From NCBI RefSeq assembly GCF_014529535.1, contig NC_050737.1, positions 6,402,487 to 6,466,486 of the forward strand: a DNA stretch of 64,000 nucleotides, read 5' to 3'. A model generated the notes under the pieces. The model was not told the origin of the DNA. It searched no databases and saw only the letters and a program-made list of their open reading frames with translations. How positions within the stretch are numbered: the stretch's first letter is position 1; each line of letters begins with the position of its first letter. This document shows positions 31,282 to 44,000 of this stretch, one piece after another. Made by a program: the position numbers and the translations under genes. This DNA is from Bradysia coprophila (Eukaryota > Arthropoda > Insecta > Diptera > Sciaridae).

Positions 31282-33227
31282 TCATTTAGTCCTTGTGTAT
31301 TTAATAGTCGCATAATAATTGTCTTCGATCTCTTCAACACCTTGCCACTTCGACTTTACTGGCAAGGGTGGTGGAAGTGGTGGAAGTGGTTGTGCGCGAA
31401 GCATTGATATATTCCCTAACGACAGCCGTTCCTGACCTGGTTCCTGACCTGGTTCCTGATCTGATTCTTGACTTGATTTCTGACACTCCTCCGTCACGTT
31501 ATTCCTATGTTACCAATAATATACCTTAATGTGAGAAGTTATTAATTGAAATGTTTTAAAGCAATGCACTGCAAGCATGAGTGGTCGTAGTGACAGATGC
31601 CAAATAGAGTATTATTTTCTATGAACATTTTTTCCTTACTCTTTTACGTTGTTAAAATTTGTGCATCAAATGTCCAGTTTCAGAACTATTTGAGGGAAGT
31701 TATGCACTAACCGTCATTTAGAGTACAGTTCATGCTTGAAGTGCGTTGTTCAAAGCCTTACATGGATTCGTTGCTGAAATTTGCATCGACTGTTCCTTGA
31801 GTGCATATTATGGTCTTATTAAAGCAAAGTAATTCCATTCGAAAACGGAAACCGACAATTGCGCTTACGATGATAACTATGAGGCAACCTCCGACAATTA
31901 GGCTAATAACCAAAGTCTTACTGCTTTCCAGCAACCATGCTGGATTGTCTACAGCGCCATAACGATAGTGAGATATGCAATCCAACGGTGAAACGGTTGT
32001 ACTATCTGTGTAGATCACACAAATGGTATAAGCTGTTTCCCGGTCAAAACTATTCAACTTAATCTCTCGCTGATGTGAAATAACTTCACAGTTTATGTTG
32101 GAATTTTCACGATGTGACCATGTGAAATTATTATCCGTATAAACAGCGCCGATCCAAATTACTGCTAGATTTGGCTCAGTGCTGTTAACTACTAAAGACA
32201 CTTCGTTAAGTTCGACCTTCACGTGGATCCGGTGGTTCGGAAATGTGATCGAAACGTTTTCTTTCTCTACAGTAGGTGAGGAACATTGTTTCTCTATGAA
32301 TTCAGGACTAGAATCGTATGAAGTAGTAGAAGTTGATTGGGTGGTTGTTGTCGTTGTGGAAGTGGTAGTAGTTGTAGGATCTGGACAAATTTCCTCTTCG
32401 CATATTTCGCCAACAAAATTGGAATAATTGCTCATGAACTGCATTAAGAGTTCCATGTCACAATCACAACGCCATGGATTTTCTCCCAAGCGAATTTTTA
32501 AAAATGGTTCATCTGGCACTGGATTTAGATTTAAGTTTTTAAATGTTTCTATTGGTAACGTGACCAACAGATTCCTCTCAAGTTTCAATAATTGAAAATT
32601 TTCTCCCAAATTCCTGAATGCACGTTCGCCGATGTCTGTTATTTGGCAGTCGGATAAGTCCAGCTCTTTTACATTTGGTATAGCAGTAAAGCTCAAGTTA
32701 TTAATTGAACTCAAATTGTATCGAACTTTAACGTACTCCAAGTGCAACAATACGGCAGAATTATCACCGGTGAAACAATCGATTGAAATCGCATTGTTAT
32801 TTGCGTCCTTTTCAATCAACTCAAATCTCTGGATTGTTTCTTTGACAAATTCCAGCATACCGCTTTCTATGTCACTGATGTTGTCGAATCGTATTTTTGA
32901 CAAGGTTAAAGATTCTAAAGAGTTTAGACCCTTAAACATATCTTTTTTTAATGCACAAGGACATAGATTTCTTAGCGTAAGTTTTGCGACATTGGAGAAT
33001 ACTTGATGAACAACGAAAGGATTTCCTTTAATTTGATAAATGTTCTCTACGTCCAGATCTAATTCGTTTAATGTTATATTTGCACCGAACCAATTCCCTT
33101 CTATTTTATTATTAGCCACACTATGCAATTTCAGTGAGATTCCCTTTAATCGGCATTCTGATTTCTGGAAAAAGAGAATTTCACATTTTCTAAAAGGTGC
33201 GAAAAGGTCATCATTCCATCTTTTCAA
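31282..33227 (-). CDS. Leucine-rich-repeat single-pass membrane protein (3' exons)
   Basis: A large exon (about 33227 to 31762) splices at GTAAGG to a final exon 31504-31282. The phase fits and yields MNNVTEECQKSSQE... as the tail. Features in order: LRR repeats with LKELDLSDC-type spacing, an LRR C-terminal cap starting NPWRCDCDMELL, a Thr/Ser-rich mucin-like stretch, an Ig/FN3-like segment with several N-glycosylation sites, a transmembrane helix (TLVISLIVGGCLIVIIVSAI), and a cytoplasmic tail. The tail has glutamate-rich repeats (QEPGQEPGQE), a PLPPLPPPLP proline run and YYATIKY, a possible signalling site. The large exon starts with TTG in frame, so the true start and signal peptide lie in an unidentified upstream exon. 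It resembles insect LRR receptors; ligand unknown. Confidence 0.75.
31562..31748. mobile_element. MITE (CAACGCACTTCAAGCA family) in the LRR gene intron
   Basis: Ends CAATGCACTGCAAGCATGAG and CATGCTTGAAGTGCGTTG are inverted copies. It fills most of the 257-bp last intron. Flanks TTTAAAG and TTCAAAG suggest a 7-8-bp duplication with one change. Relatives lie at 53098-53243 and, as a fragment, near 52300-52350. Confidence 0.65.
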
Positions 33228-33414
33228 AAGAACTAGTTAACTATAGTGAAAATAAAGATCGGAAAGAGACGAAATGAGCAACCTTCTTCTTCAATGTACA
33301 ATAAAACTTGAGGAAAGAGGTTACCCATTTCGACGCTTTACAAAATCTATGTTCAACCGTTTAGGTACTAAAATGTACAGGCACATGTTTTATGGAAGTA
33401 GCCGTGAACTCTTA

Positions 33415-33921
33415 TTATAGTAATTCAATCAAGTCTATTCCAACGACACACATCCATCCGGTGAGCCTGAATCTTTTAATTAATGATTTATAATAACACA
33501 AACATACATCTGTTGCATCGTATAGTCGCTGAATGTAATTCGATGCGTTATCATAAACACATCCTGATACGCACTCAATCATACAATTGATAGTCACACT
33601 CCAAAAACAAGGATTTGTAACACAGTATATTGTTCGTTTAGTCATCGCCCCATTTTTCCAGCAAACTCCTTCCTGATCATTACACCGAGCATCAGCTCGC
33701 ATTGACATCAATATGGAATACAGTGCCATCAATTGTACAATCGAATTATTCGACGACTTGACTAGTTGACCAATCAACATTTTTCCTTTTATAATTTGTT
33801 TGTCTGGTCCAATCACTTCTACGAAATTGATTTTATTGGAAACACACTGGCAACGTATCTTCGCACAAGTTTTGTTGGATTCAGTCGCAGATTCTATTCG
33901 CGATAAATTCTGAAGCGACAT
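33415..33921 (-). CDS. Hypothetical cysteine-rich protein
   Basis: 168-codon open frame from ATG 33921, not recognised. The C-terminal half has many cysteines (CNDQEGVCWKNG, YCVTNPCFW, NCMIECVSGC), in the manner of small secreted insect proteins. A hydrophobic QLMALYSILMSM precedes them, so an internal ATG could give a secreted form. A GTATGT donor after TDATD could instead splice to a short tail ending CRWNRLD, but that intron would be only about 41 nt. It lies between the LRR gene and the protease homologue on the same strand. Could be a gene or part of an unannotated transcript. Confidence 0.4.
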   Translation of the reverse strand: MSLQNLSRIESATESNKTCAKIRCQCVSNKINFVEVIGPDKQIIKGKMLIGQLVKSSNNSIVQLMALYSILMSMRADARCNDQEGVCWKNGAMTKRTIYCVTNPCFWSVTINCMIECVSGCVYDNASNYIQRLYDATDVCLCYYKSLIKRFRLTGWMCVVGIDLIELL

Positions 33922-34478
33922 GATGGTTCACATTTATTCTGCAACCATTGTCTCTATCTCTCCGTACTGACTTCATTTCAGATTAGATTGGAACGAATTA
34001 ATTAATTTATTTATCTATTCCATGGCAAATACATTAAATATGGAAGCATACGATCACACGATAAGCAATTTTGTAAATTAAATGTTATCACACCTGATGC
34101 AGATATGTCTGCCATGAGATATTTTTTTTTCGAAAAAGACATTGCTGGACAATGTTCCCGGAACCAACATGCAATTAAAACTGCTAAGTCGTGAAAGCAC
34201 TTAGTCTCGCTGGGTAATATTCATTTGCTTTATTAGGGATCTAATTTTCACAGAACCAAATTTTCAATCAAATTCGCTGTATGTCCAGTGCAACTGTGTA
34301 TCCATCAATCATAGCACTGCTGCGAGTGGTAATACATATGTCTAACTAAGCTCAGAAAACCTAAAAATTTCCATACAGTGTAAACTTGGATGTGTGTTCT
34401 AACTCACACCAAGACGAGTAGCTTCTGACCTAATGAAAAAAAATGCGAGGAGTCGTGCTATGCATGGTTCCAAGAAGT

Positions 34479-34709
34479 TTAAGCGCTGCTGAACACATTG
34501 ATTGTCGGAAAGCTAAAAATTCCAACGGCAACGCCGTATTGCTTTAACACTCCACCGCTGTCCATTAACAACCACAGATACGGCCGAACCCAATTTAAAA
34601 TGAAATACTGAAAAAAATGAGCTGGCAGAAACAATATCCATGACGTACTGCCAGGCTCAGAGTTCTCTCCAACGTGCCACAAACATGGTAGATCGTCTTT
34701 TCCAATCAC
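34479..34709 (-). pseudogene. Possible relic of a trypsin-like C-terminus
   Basis: A 76-codon frame contains DSGGVLKQYGVAVGIFSF, reminiscent of the DSGGPL...GIVSF region around the active Ser of insect serine proteases. The rest does not fit the family. It lies just downstream of the GD-like gene, so a decayed duplicate is possible. Weak evidence. Confidence 0.25.
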
Positions 34710-35044
34710 TCTATCCCGGACTTAAAAAAGAATTTTCGTAGATTTTGTTGTTATTTGGACGGAAATGCTTGAACTGTTGAAATGCCACATAGAGTTCTTG
34801 TTTCTATTCGCTTCAATTCGATCGAATGACCAACTGAAGATTGTGATCATATTTAAAATTGATTGGAAAGCATCAGCATTGCGTTAGAGAAAAACAAATA
34901 CAAAGAAACATAAGAAAAGAAATAAGTAGCCAAGTGAACGTGGAAAGAATAGTCTCGTTGGTTATGATCACATTGATTATTTCGTCGTTTTTAAGCCTGA
35001 GGCATTAACTGAACAAAAATCAAATTTTTCATAGGTTAATTCTG

Positions 35045-36704
35045 CTACAGGAATGATATTATCCAACTGACGAATTTTGCAGCATCGGTGAATACGACGA
35101 ACTCGTTTACATTACATGTGTAATTCGGATCACTTAAAACGAACGAAACTATACCGCGTAACATCCATTTATTGTTGACTTTGAGCATCATTCCACTGCC
35201 TTCATCTCTCTTGCATGGCCCCAGTCCGTCTCGACTCCCAGCACAAAATGTTCGCTGTGACGTAATGTAGCGATAAGACTCACTCGATCGTAAACAGTCT
35301 ACATCCGAAACAATTGGCATTTTAATGGATTTCGGCTCAGGTGTTAACAACATGACAGAATTGACACCATTGACACCCTTACCACCCCAACCAGCTACAG
35401 TACCCACTTGACCGACAACTCCTTCCAAACTTTGATCTCCTTCCCATAAACAAATTGGACGAATATTGTCGGTGAACTCAACTCTATCCTGCAACACAGC
35501 AATTGCTATGTCAGCGTCTTTACTTCCTTCTATTAGCATGAAGTCACTGTGGATAACTAAATCCTTCACTGTAGCCAACTGTGCTCCAGATTCCATCCAG
35601 TTTATAATGTTGTGACGACCTAATCCTATGAGCACGTCATTGGCTGTTACGGTTCCGTTCGTAGTTAAGAAACAGGAAGCTGTTGTAACAACAATTCGTG
35701 CTGATACCAAAGTTCCTCCGCATTGAAACGAAGGGCCGGTAACGGCCTTATATACATAAATTGGTACCAGCCATGGCCACTTTTGGCTGATACTGGTTTC
35801 ATTTCCGAGAGAAAGCTCCGAATCGTATTTACTCGTACCACATATTTCCTCAGCAGTCAGTGAACTGTAGATAACATTTCCAGTACAGATTTATGTTCGA
35901 ACACAGACTAATACGTTCCTTACTTGACAGGTCTTTGTGGTGCATCCACATAATGTAGTCCAGTGATATTCAGCTGTTGCGGTTCTGCGTGTCCCAGCTG
36001 ATGTTGTGGTGATTCCAGAAACAATGTACAGTAAAGCCGAATTTGGGTCACTAATGGTGCGGACTCTAAATTGAAATGATTTCAGTTTTTACTCACATCT
36101 TTAATCGAATAAGTTCTTTATTTCGGCTTTGAATATACCTGGCGGTTCGGTGCAACGAACTTGTCCATTAACAGATATTTGATCAAGTTTTGGCAAAACA
36201 TCTTGCAGCGGAAAACGAACTTTGTACTGAACAAGTTGGTTAGAGTTCACATTACGTGTGGTCTCTTCCTTTGTTCTGTAGAGCTCAACCGATCCTACGT
36301 ATTGCTAAGCGTGGAGTGAAAAGAGACAAAAATTTTAAGAAACTCGAAATTGATTAAATTCGCGATATTTGAGTCGGAACGAAATTGGGACCATTCTTGA
36401 AGGCAGAGTGTCTTATATGCGAGTGTCTTTGTTGAAATGTACTCAAATAATCAATCAAAAGATGAGCATGAATAAATATTACCGATGGTAGCCGACCCGG
36501 TAGTGACAGCAAGAGTTCCAATTTGAGTGTTTTTGTGGCATTGGGGCTCTGCACTTGTACTAATCCGAACCACTCGTTACCATCACGCTGATATTGAAGC
36601 ATGTTTGAACAGGAGCTTAACACTGCGTCACTAGTTTTTTCACTTGAATTCGTACCATGGACGCCCAAGATTACGTAAACAAAGCATACCAAATGCAGTT
36701 TCAT
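35045..36704 (-). CDS. GD-like serine protease homologue, catalytically dead, four exons
   Basis: Exons 36704-36483, 36304-36139, 36065-35924, 35864-35045; phases agree, 449 aa. MKLHLVCFVYVILGVHG is a signal peptide. Residues about 30-180 match the N-terminal domain of gastrulation-defective-type proteases (CSNMLQYQRDGNEWFGLVQV, then YVGSVELYRT and GQVRCTEPP). The trypsin-like domain follows from EICGTSKYDSE with CGGTLVSARIV. The usual TAAHC is TTASC, so the catalytic His is Ser. The Asp is kept (DADIAIAVL). The GDSGG box reads CKRDEGSGMM, placing Glu at the Ser position. It is therefore a secreted non-proteolytic homologue, probably a cofactor or decoy in a protease cascade such as dorsoventral patterning or immunity. 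Confidence 0.85.
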
Positions 36705-37109
36705 TTCTATTTTTTGATTCTGTAACTTTTACACCTTTTCAGTCCCAATCACTTCAGTGAACTGCTGATACGAAATTTACATAGTTGTGGATATTCACAA
36801 GTCGATTTTAACAACTTAATTTCGCTGAAATCAATTTAATATTTTGTGTGCACAACATTGAATTGCTAATGATCTACAACGACAAATTCTAACATCATGA
36901 TGATGTTCGTCATTATCGTCATTGTTTGCAGTTAACACATTCCTCATTTCTATTGACTTTGTAATCCGATATGGACAGACTTTAAAGGCAGTACTCGGGG
37001 AAGTCGGTGAGTTTTGAGAGCGAGAATATGTTTTAATTTCTACTCTATTAGGAGTCAAAATATAGTCTGTATGCCGTTGCAATTACTTCAAAACTGAGTG
37101 TATTGAATA
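36705..37109. other. Upstream flank of the GD-like gene
   Basis: No gene seen. It should hold the promoter of the GD-like gene; no clear core elements recognised. The minus-strand open frame at 36831-37082 looks fortuitous. Confidence 0.4.
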
Positions 37110-37117
37110 GTGTGACC

Positions 37118-37261
37118 CAGTACCGGACTGGCTCGAAAAAGCCCATCGGGGGCTTCATGCTACTCAATTTAAAAAGGCCCACAATTTAAAAATTCTCATA
37201 CAAAAATCCAAAAGGCCCATCGGGAATCCCCCGCATTCACCGTATGGCCAGTCCGGGCCTG
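37118..37261. mobile_element. hAT-like MITE, 144 bp, with 8-bp target duplication
   Basis: Ends CAGTACCGGACTGGC and GCCAGTCCGGGCCTG are inverted copies, flanked on both sides by GTGTGACC (37110-37117 and 37262-37269). Internal GCCCATCGGG boxes are also inverted. CAG-starting ends with an 8-bp duplication are typical of hAT elements. A related end lies at 62833. Confidence 0.82.
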
Positions 37262-37269
37262 GTGTGACC

Positions 37270-38000
37270 CTTGCCTTCGTCAATTTATTTAAATTCGTCT
37301 TCGTCCAAACCAAAAATTGAGAGGGTTTTCACAGCTTTAAGTTTCTTATTATCCTCACTTTTACTTGATCGGTAGAAAGTAAAGCACTGATCGGATCCGA
37401 ACCCTAAATTTTACCAGCACACAAATTTTCAAATTTTAAAGAAAAATTTCGGTTTACCTCCATCCTCAAAATTTAAGGGTCAGATCGAACCCAAAAGTAA
37501 AAGTTCAGATTTGGGTCGAACCAATTCAGGCTCGGGTTGAAATAGTGAATTTCAGGCTGAGGTCAAGTTCGAGTTGAAATAGTAAATTTCAGGTTCACTT
37601 TTTTTCTAACTGCAGCTGCTACTTTAGTTAATATTGAAATTTGTATGATACTAACCAACTGACAAAAGCTGAATCCTGTCTTGAGTGAAAAGCATTCTCT
37701 CAACTTTTCATAGTTCACCGATCTTTTCAAGTCGACTAACTCTACGAATAACAATTGCTTGGATTTCACCATTTAATCGACCCATTTGCATCACTGCCAA
37801 TCTTTCATTTTGAACGCCCAGAACGCTCTGGGAATTTGAGCAATTATCAACGATTGGAGGAGGGGTCAAAAGTTATGCGGACAAATGAACAAAATGGTAA
37901 CATAAGAAGGTATTTATTACGTAATTTGAGCACTGAACATTTTGCTCGTATAAATCACAATTTAATTTTTGGGGCGAGCCCATCCTGAGAGCCAACAACA
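37270..38000. other. Noncoding 3' flank of mei-41
   Basis: Contains loosely repeated segments around 37440-37600 (GGTTGAAATAGTGAATTTCAGG twice, with changes) and nothing gene-like. Confidence 0.5.
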
Positions 38001-41000
38001 TCACAAAAAGCTAGCCCATCCGTAAAACATAGCAGCTAGTCTGTCAATATCAGTAGCCTGGCTAATACAATGGTCCACGACACCTTCCACGGACAGCGGT
38101 ATATTCGACACGTTTCGGCGAATGTCGGTCTTGATCTGTTGACCGAAAGGAAAACATTTCAGTTAGAAAAACGTTCAATCGAATTTTTTCTCATCATCAA
38201 ACTCACCAATCCCTTCAGTCGTTCCTCGATGCGGTTCACATTACTCATAGCATGCGGATCGATGCGTTCCATCGTTTTGTTGGCATTCGAAGTCGTTTTC
38301 TTATTCCATTCTACCAATGGATCGTAGACAAACGGTTTCAGCACGGACATCAATATTGGCATCTGTTGGCGCAAGACTTTCAACGTAATTTCGCAACACT
38401 TTCGGAACATTCCTTCCACGCCCAATGGTCCCATGGCATGGACCATATTGTGAGTCAGGCGAAACGGCACCAATTCCGGATATTCGAATTGTTCGCCTCG
38501 ATTGAACAGACAATTGAAGTCGACGTGGATTATGTCACCGTTTGTCGAATCTAACAAAATATTCTCGCCATGACGATCGCCCAATCCTAAAATGTAGCCT
38601 ACCATTGACATCACTGCCGTTGTCCGGATGAACGAGCTACGTGCTTGGTACCAGTTGTGCGGAGTGGTAAACTTTTCTACGAACCAATCGCGGAAAACGG
38701 GAGGATGATTCGGAAGTAGAACATCTAAGAACGCTGCACGTTTCTTTTCGATCGGATCGTTTTTAGCGCAGATGGCAACCTTTAATTCTCTATTTGATGG
38801 CATCACATTTTTGCGCTTCATAATCCGATGGATAATCGAACGAAAGGCGTCCAGATCGGGAATCCATTCGATAATGCCACATTCTTCGTTCAACGGCATT
38901 ACGGCATAGGTGCGGATGTATAAACGACGTTGTCGACTGTCCGAATCTTGGCGCAGATATTGCTTCACAACTGCATTGAACTCCATGAGACGGAAATCTT
39001 TTCGCAGATCATCTTTAGCTTTCATCATCATCATGTAGCTCTTGCCGTCACTGCCAACCAGCGTTATTCGTTTTGGACGTTGCAGCGAGGCAAAAACGGA
39101 AATTTCGTCTCGAATGTCATGAATATAGACGTCATCATGAGGAAAAGCATTGTAAGTGTGGAGCTTTTCCCGGACGGATGGGGCTGGTAGAACTGGATTC
39201 ATCAATTTTTCACTGGGGAACAGGATCGGTGATCTAGTGGTGTCGTGTAAAAGTTTCGGAAGGGCACTGCATATAGTGGCCACCGACAATTTGTCAACCG
39301 ATTTCTGTGTTTCGTAGTTTGTCAACGTTATGAATAGTTCAGCCAACGAGTTAAAGTCTTGAATGAGTTTCTGAATAGGTTTCGATGCCAGTCGCTTGTC
39401 CGAAAATATCTCTGAACACCGTCTCACCCGATTGGTGTATGAACTCTTGTACACCATTAAAATCATCCATAACGACCGCTGCGGAAACTGTGTAATCAAT
39501 TTGATGATTATGGTCTTGACCACCTGATACACTTCGTTTATCGGATGTGATACGCGGCTGACGAGTTGCGAGAATGCGGTAAAGAAAACGAATGCCGGCA
39601 AACGTTCGGAGAAACGTTCCACCACTAAGTTCAAATTCTCTGCTACGGGTTTGTGGCTGTCGCTCTTGTTGTATTTGTAAAAGTCCAGCCAAATGCTGAG
39701 GAATCGGGGCATCGACTGAAACACGTACTCGCATCCGAACATCATCGATTTGCCGTATTGTGTCATAATTTCCTGTTGTAGTTCATAGCCCTGTTTCGAA
39801 TGCTTTTCACTGTCCGACATAGCAGCGAAAATTTGATCCTGATATTGGGCCAAATGGACCAAACACTTTTCCGACGATTTGAGTTCATGAATTGCCAATT
39901 TGTACAGATCCTGGATTTTGTTGGGATTCGATTTCTTTGATTCAGCCGTGTAATCGGCCAACAGAAATTTTGCTTCGCCATAAATCGACGGATACAATTC
40001 CTTCGCTCCGGACTTTTCCATCTCTTCGATGCCACGACCTAAAATGTTGAAACATGCGGCCTGGTCCCCTTTGACCCAATGAAGTTTCGTTTTTTCAATG
40101 AACAAATCGGGCGGCGAATACGTTTCAGCGTTCAAGATGAACAGCTGAGCTTGCTGATACATTTCGGCGTTACGCGCCAGCTCAATGCTTTTCATTAAGG
40201 ATGTGCCGATGTATTTATCAATCATTTTGATACCATTCCGGAGAACCGGTTCGTTACGGATGTGGTCGGTGAACAGTTGTTTGCATTCTGTTAAGAGTAT
40301 ACGACGAAGGCAAAGTACGGGTTCAATAATTCTGTGGAAGAACAAGAAACGAAAATTGTAAGACATCGTTGGCATGTCGAAAACGTTGAAGCTTATGGAG
40401 ATTGATTGGATGGTAGCAACGGAATGTGTATTTACGATTAGTCGTCGACGATCTTAAGTCGTTTTATGAAAAAGTAAATTTTGAATGGATTCTCAGACAG
40501 TAAAATAAAGAGAAAAATGATTTACCTCGCTGTCGGTTGTAGTATTTCCAGCCTAGCATTCCACAAATCGAATAGGACGTTCAACACCTGTGTAGAAGAG
40601 TCCACATTCTGTTGGCAACTGAATTCATTGAGCATTTCCTGCACACTTTCCATTTCCGTTATTAGATGCAACTTGAGTACGACCGGATACCGTGTGTTGT
40701 AGTCGCTCTTCCCGTCACTGGTTGTATGAAATTCCTTCAGCACACTCAACCGGCAATTGTTGAGCGCAGTTGGATACTCATCAAATTTACCTTTGGTAAA
40801 TTTCAACAAAACTTGACCGCACTGAACACCCCAATTTTGACTGGCTCGGATGTTGTCGTTTTCCAGTAAACTTTCAAGCTCCTCGAAACGACCCAAGCGC
40901 CACAGCGGTTCAGCTTTCCCGATCAGCAGTGAATCGATATTTTTGTCGTAAAATTGCTTCATTAAACTCTCCGTCATACGCAGAGCCGTTTCCGGTTGAT

Positions 41001-44000
41001 CCAGACCGAGGTAACATTGAACGATGTCGGTTACATTCGCCTCCGTTATGTCACCAATTTGCATCTTGTTTTCAAAGACGACAGTTGAATCTTGTAACCG
41101 GCCCGTCATATTATTGAGCAATATTTGTTCAGCTGATGTTGGCTGCTTGTCCTTCAATTTCAGTGTCCCTTCCATTGAATCGACGTCCAACAATTCAGCA
41201 TAAATTTGCAACAAGAACGTCAGCTCAGACTGTAATTTTGATGGATCGTTTAGCAGGTGCTGTTCCAACGACATCAAAGCCTTTGCATACTCTCCGCAAC
41301 GGAAATTGACTTGAGCCAGTAATTGTGGTGAGAATTGAGCGGAAAAGTCTCGGATGCGTAAGTATTCTTGGGTCCTCTTTGGCATGGACGCATTTTCGTA
41401 ATGGCAAATCCAACGTTCCAAAAAGTCTAGCTGACCGGTAGCAATCTTCGCACATTTCAAGCTTAGACCATCAGCAGAATTGGACACTGCGTCGAAAACG
41501 CACATGAATTCGTCTTTGATTTTTTCAACATTTCCATCGGTAGCATTCTGAAGACTATGAACCAAAACGTACGGCAAAAACATCAGCAATATGCCGGTGT
41601 GATGTCTCATTGACGCTTTGAACGAAGTTAACAGTTTTTTCGTTTGGTCGTCCGTTATCATATTCATCATATTCAGCGACCAATGAAATGCCCAGTACTC
41701 GATGGTTGAACAGTCCGCACTCCCAAATATTGGATGAATGTTGGTGATCACATTGCTGTTCAACGCTGTATAGCAGGAAGTTAGAAATGGTTCCATCAGT
41801 GGCCGCATTTTCTCCGGAATCGAATTCCAAATTTCCATCTTTTTATTGTGTTTAGGATCGACACCTCTGGCCACGAACAGCTCCTGAATAGCCAACGAAA
41901 ATGCGTTGACGAGATGTGTGTTTTTCTGCGACTGATAGGCTCGTAAGAGTTGATCCAGTGCCATAATGCTGAACGTGTCCGTGTGAATGCTCAACGCAAA
42001 ACAAGATTCTGGTGCATAGTTTCGCGGTAGTAAACTTGGCTCAATGGCACCCAAATGACCCAAACAAATAGCCGATGCAATTTGTAACTTTTCGTCCACA
42101 TGCTTGCTGCCTTCCATTAGATTCTCCAAGAGATTTTCGATGAGTGGATGAATGCGCTGTTGTCCCAATATTAAATCGTTTAGTTCGTTACGGTGCTGAC
42201 AAAACAGATCCGACAAATAATTCAGACCGTAAATGCGTACGCCGACATTAGCCACATTCTCATGATTTATTTGCTTCGAATACAATTTGAACTTCTTTTC
42301 AAACGTGTCGTCTATCAGCAATCGTTGTGAGTGCTCTGCCACATAGTTTTTTATCTCATCACAGACTGGCGTTACCTCCAGGAAAAATAGATCGGAAATG
42401 AATCGATTGATCAGACTGCCGTTGGAGATAATTAAAAATTTCAAAATTTCATTAACTTCCGTGGCGTGGCTTTTCAACAGTGGCTCCAGCAACACCAATA
42501 TCGTACTCAACAACGGTCCCAATTTCGATATGTCCACGGTGTAAATAAAGATTTTCCAAACGGACACGCATATGTCGGTCAGCTCTTTAACGTCCAGATT
42601 GCCAACGGAATGCAACAATTCGAGTATTTTGAATCGATACGGGGTGATGTCTTTCGGCCCGATAAATCGGATAATTTCACCGAGGCTACGAAGTGCATCT
42701 CTCTGGAAAACTTTCTCGAAATTGTTCGTCATCAGAATGGTGCCGAAACTGTTTAATACTCCCAAGAACCGTGTTGCCAAGTGATGTGTTATTCGGTCAA
42801 TTGATACGTTTTTGATGGTTGTGCTCTCCTTGCTCATTAGTATCCGAATGGTTTGGGCAGCAAATTCGGGTTTTTTGTGGTATGACAACAACACTTCGGA
42901 TAGTGATCGCTGAAACAATTCAGTTGATATGCAAAAATCATCCAAACATTTGGGTAGCAGTAACATACCTTCGGGTCGACATTCAAAAAGTAATTGACCG
43001 TCTTGCCAGTCTTTTCCGAAATAAACTTCAGGCAATTTTCTGTTACATCGGGAGGCTGGCGAAGATGTAGGTACACGTAGATTTGAATGAACGATCTGGC
43101 AAATAGGAGATCCAGATGGAGATTCGTTAGCGCGCATATACTTTGTAGAAGTTCTTGGCACGTTGGATACTGAAACAGAAAATCGAAGATAAAACATGAC
43201 TCGAAAGACGATTAGTCAATACGATGACGAACAAGTAAGATCGGAGCGATTGAAATAGAGTCAACGTTAATAGGATCTTTTGGCCCATTATGTGGTATCC
43301 TTAGAACCGTGAAACTGTCCGTAGACTGTTCAAAGGTAAAATAACTGCTACAGGCAGTCTCATTGTCTCATTAAATGGTGTAGCAGAGGAAGTGGGACGA
43401 CAGCCAAAATTTGCTAAGATTTACTCGTGTCACATTTGACTGTTTGATAGATTTTGTAATTCATACCTGCAACGCATACGGCAAAACCATAGCCGTTATA
43501 ATAGCAAAATCGTTTTTCATAAGGTCACGCTTCAGATTAGTGTATCCCAGCATTTCGTTGAACTGTAAGAAGTGAAAAAGTTAGCGAACAACTGAAACAA
43601 TGTGCAAACGACACTCATTACATTCGCCAACGTTTTGTCGAACGTCAATCCATACTCCAAATAGACCGATACGGCCAAGCGAATCACAGTGGACAAAATG
43701 TGTTCCTTGTACCAAATGTACAGATTCTTCGTCAGGATCCCCTTCCGTTGACACATAGTACTCGCACACAGTATTGCATTTCCAACGACCAGTGATTTGG
43801 GATTCACCAGGAAAAATAGCATCAAGCGATAGCACAACAACAGCAAGCGTTCCGATGTCGTTTCACTCGAAGCAAATTTGCCGATCACAGCCACAACAGC
43901 CGATTGCCGAGCCTTATCGCCCGTCTGCAGTGATTGCGTTGTGGCCACTAGTAGTATCTCCAGGCAGGTCTGCATTGTACGGTCTTTTAACGTTTCACTT

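Noticed and set aside
38159..40375. Taking the large open frame as a stand-alone kinase gene starting with an ATG at 40375
   Set aside because: The first residues are intron; the acceptor at 40332-40333 joins in phase to the upstream ATR exon, and the FATC end lies in a further exon at 38135-38001.
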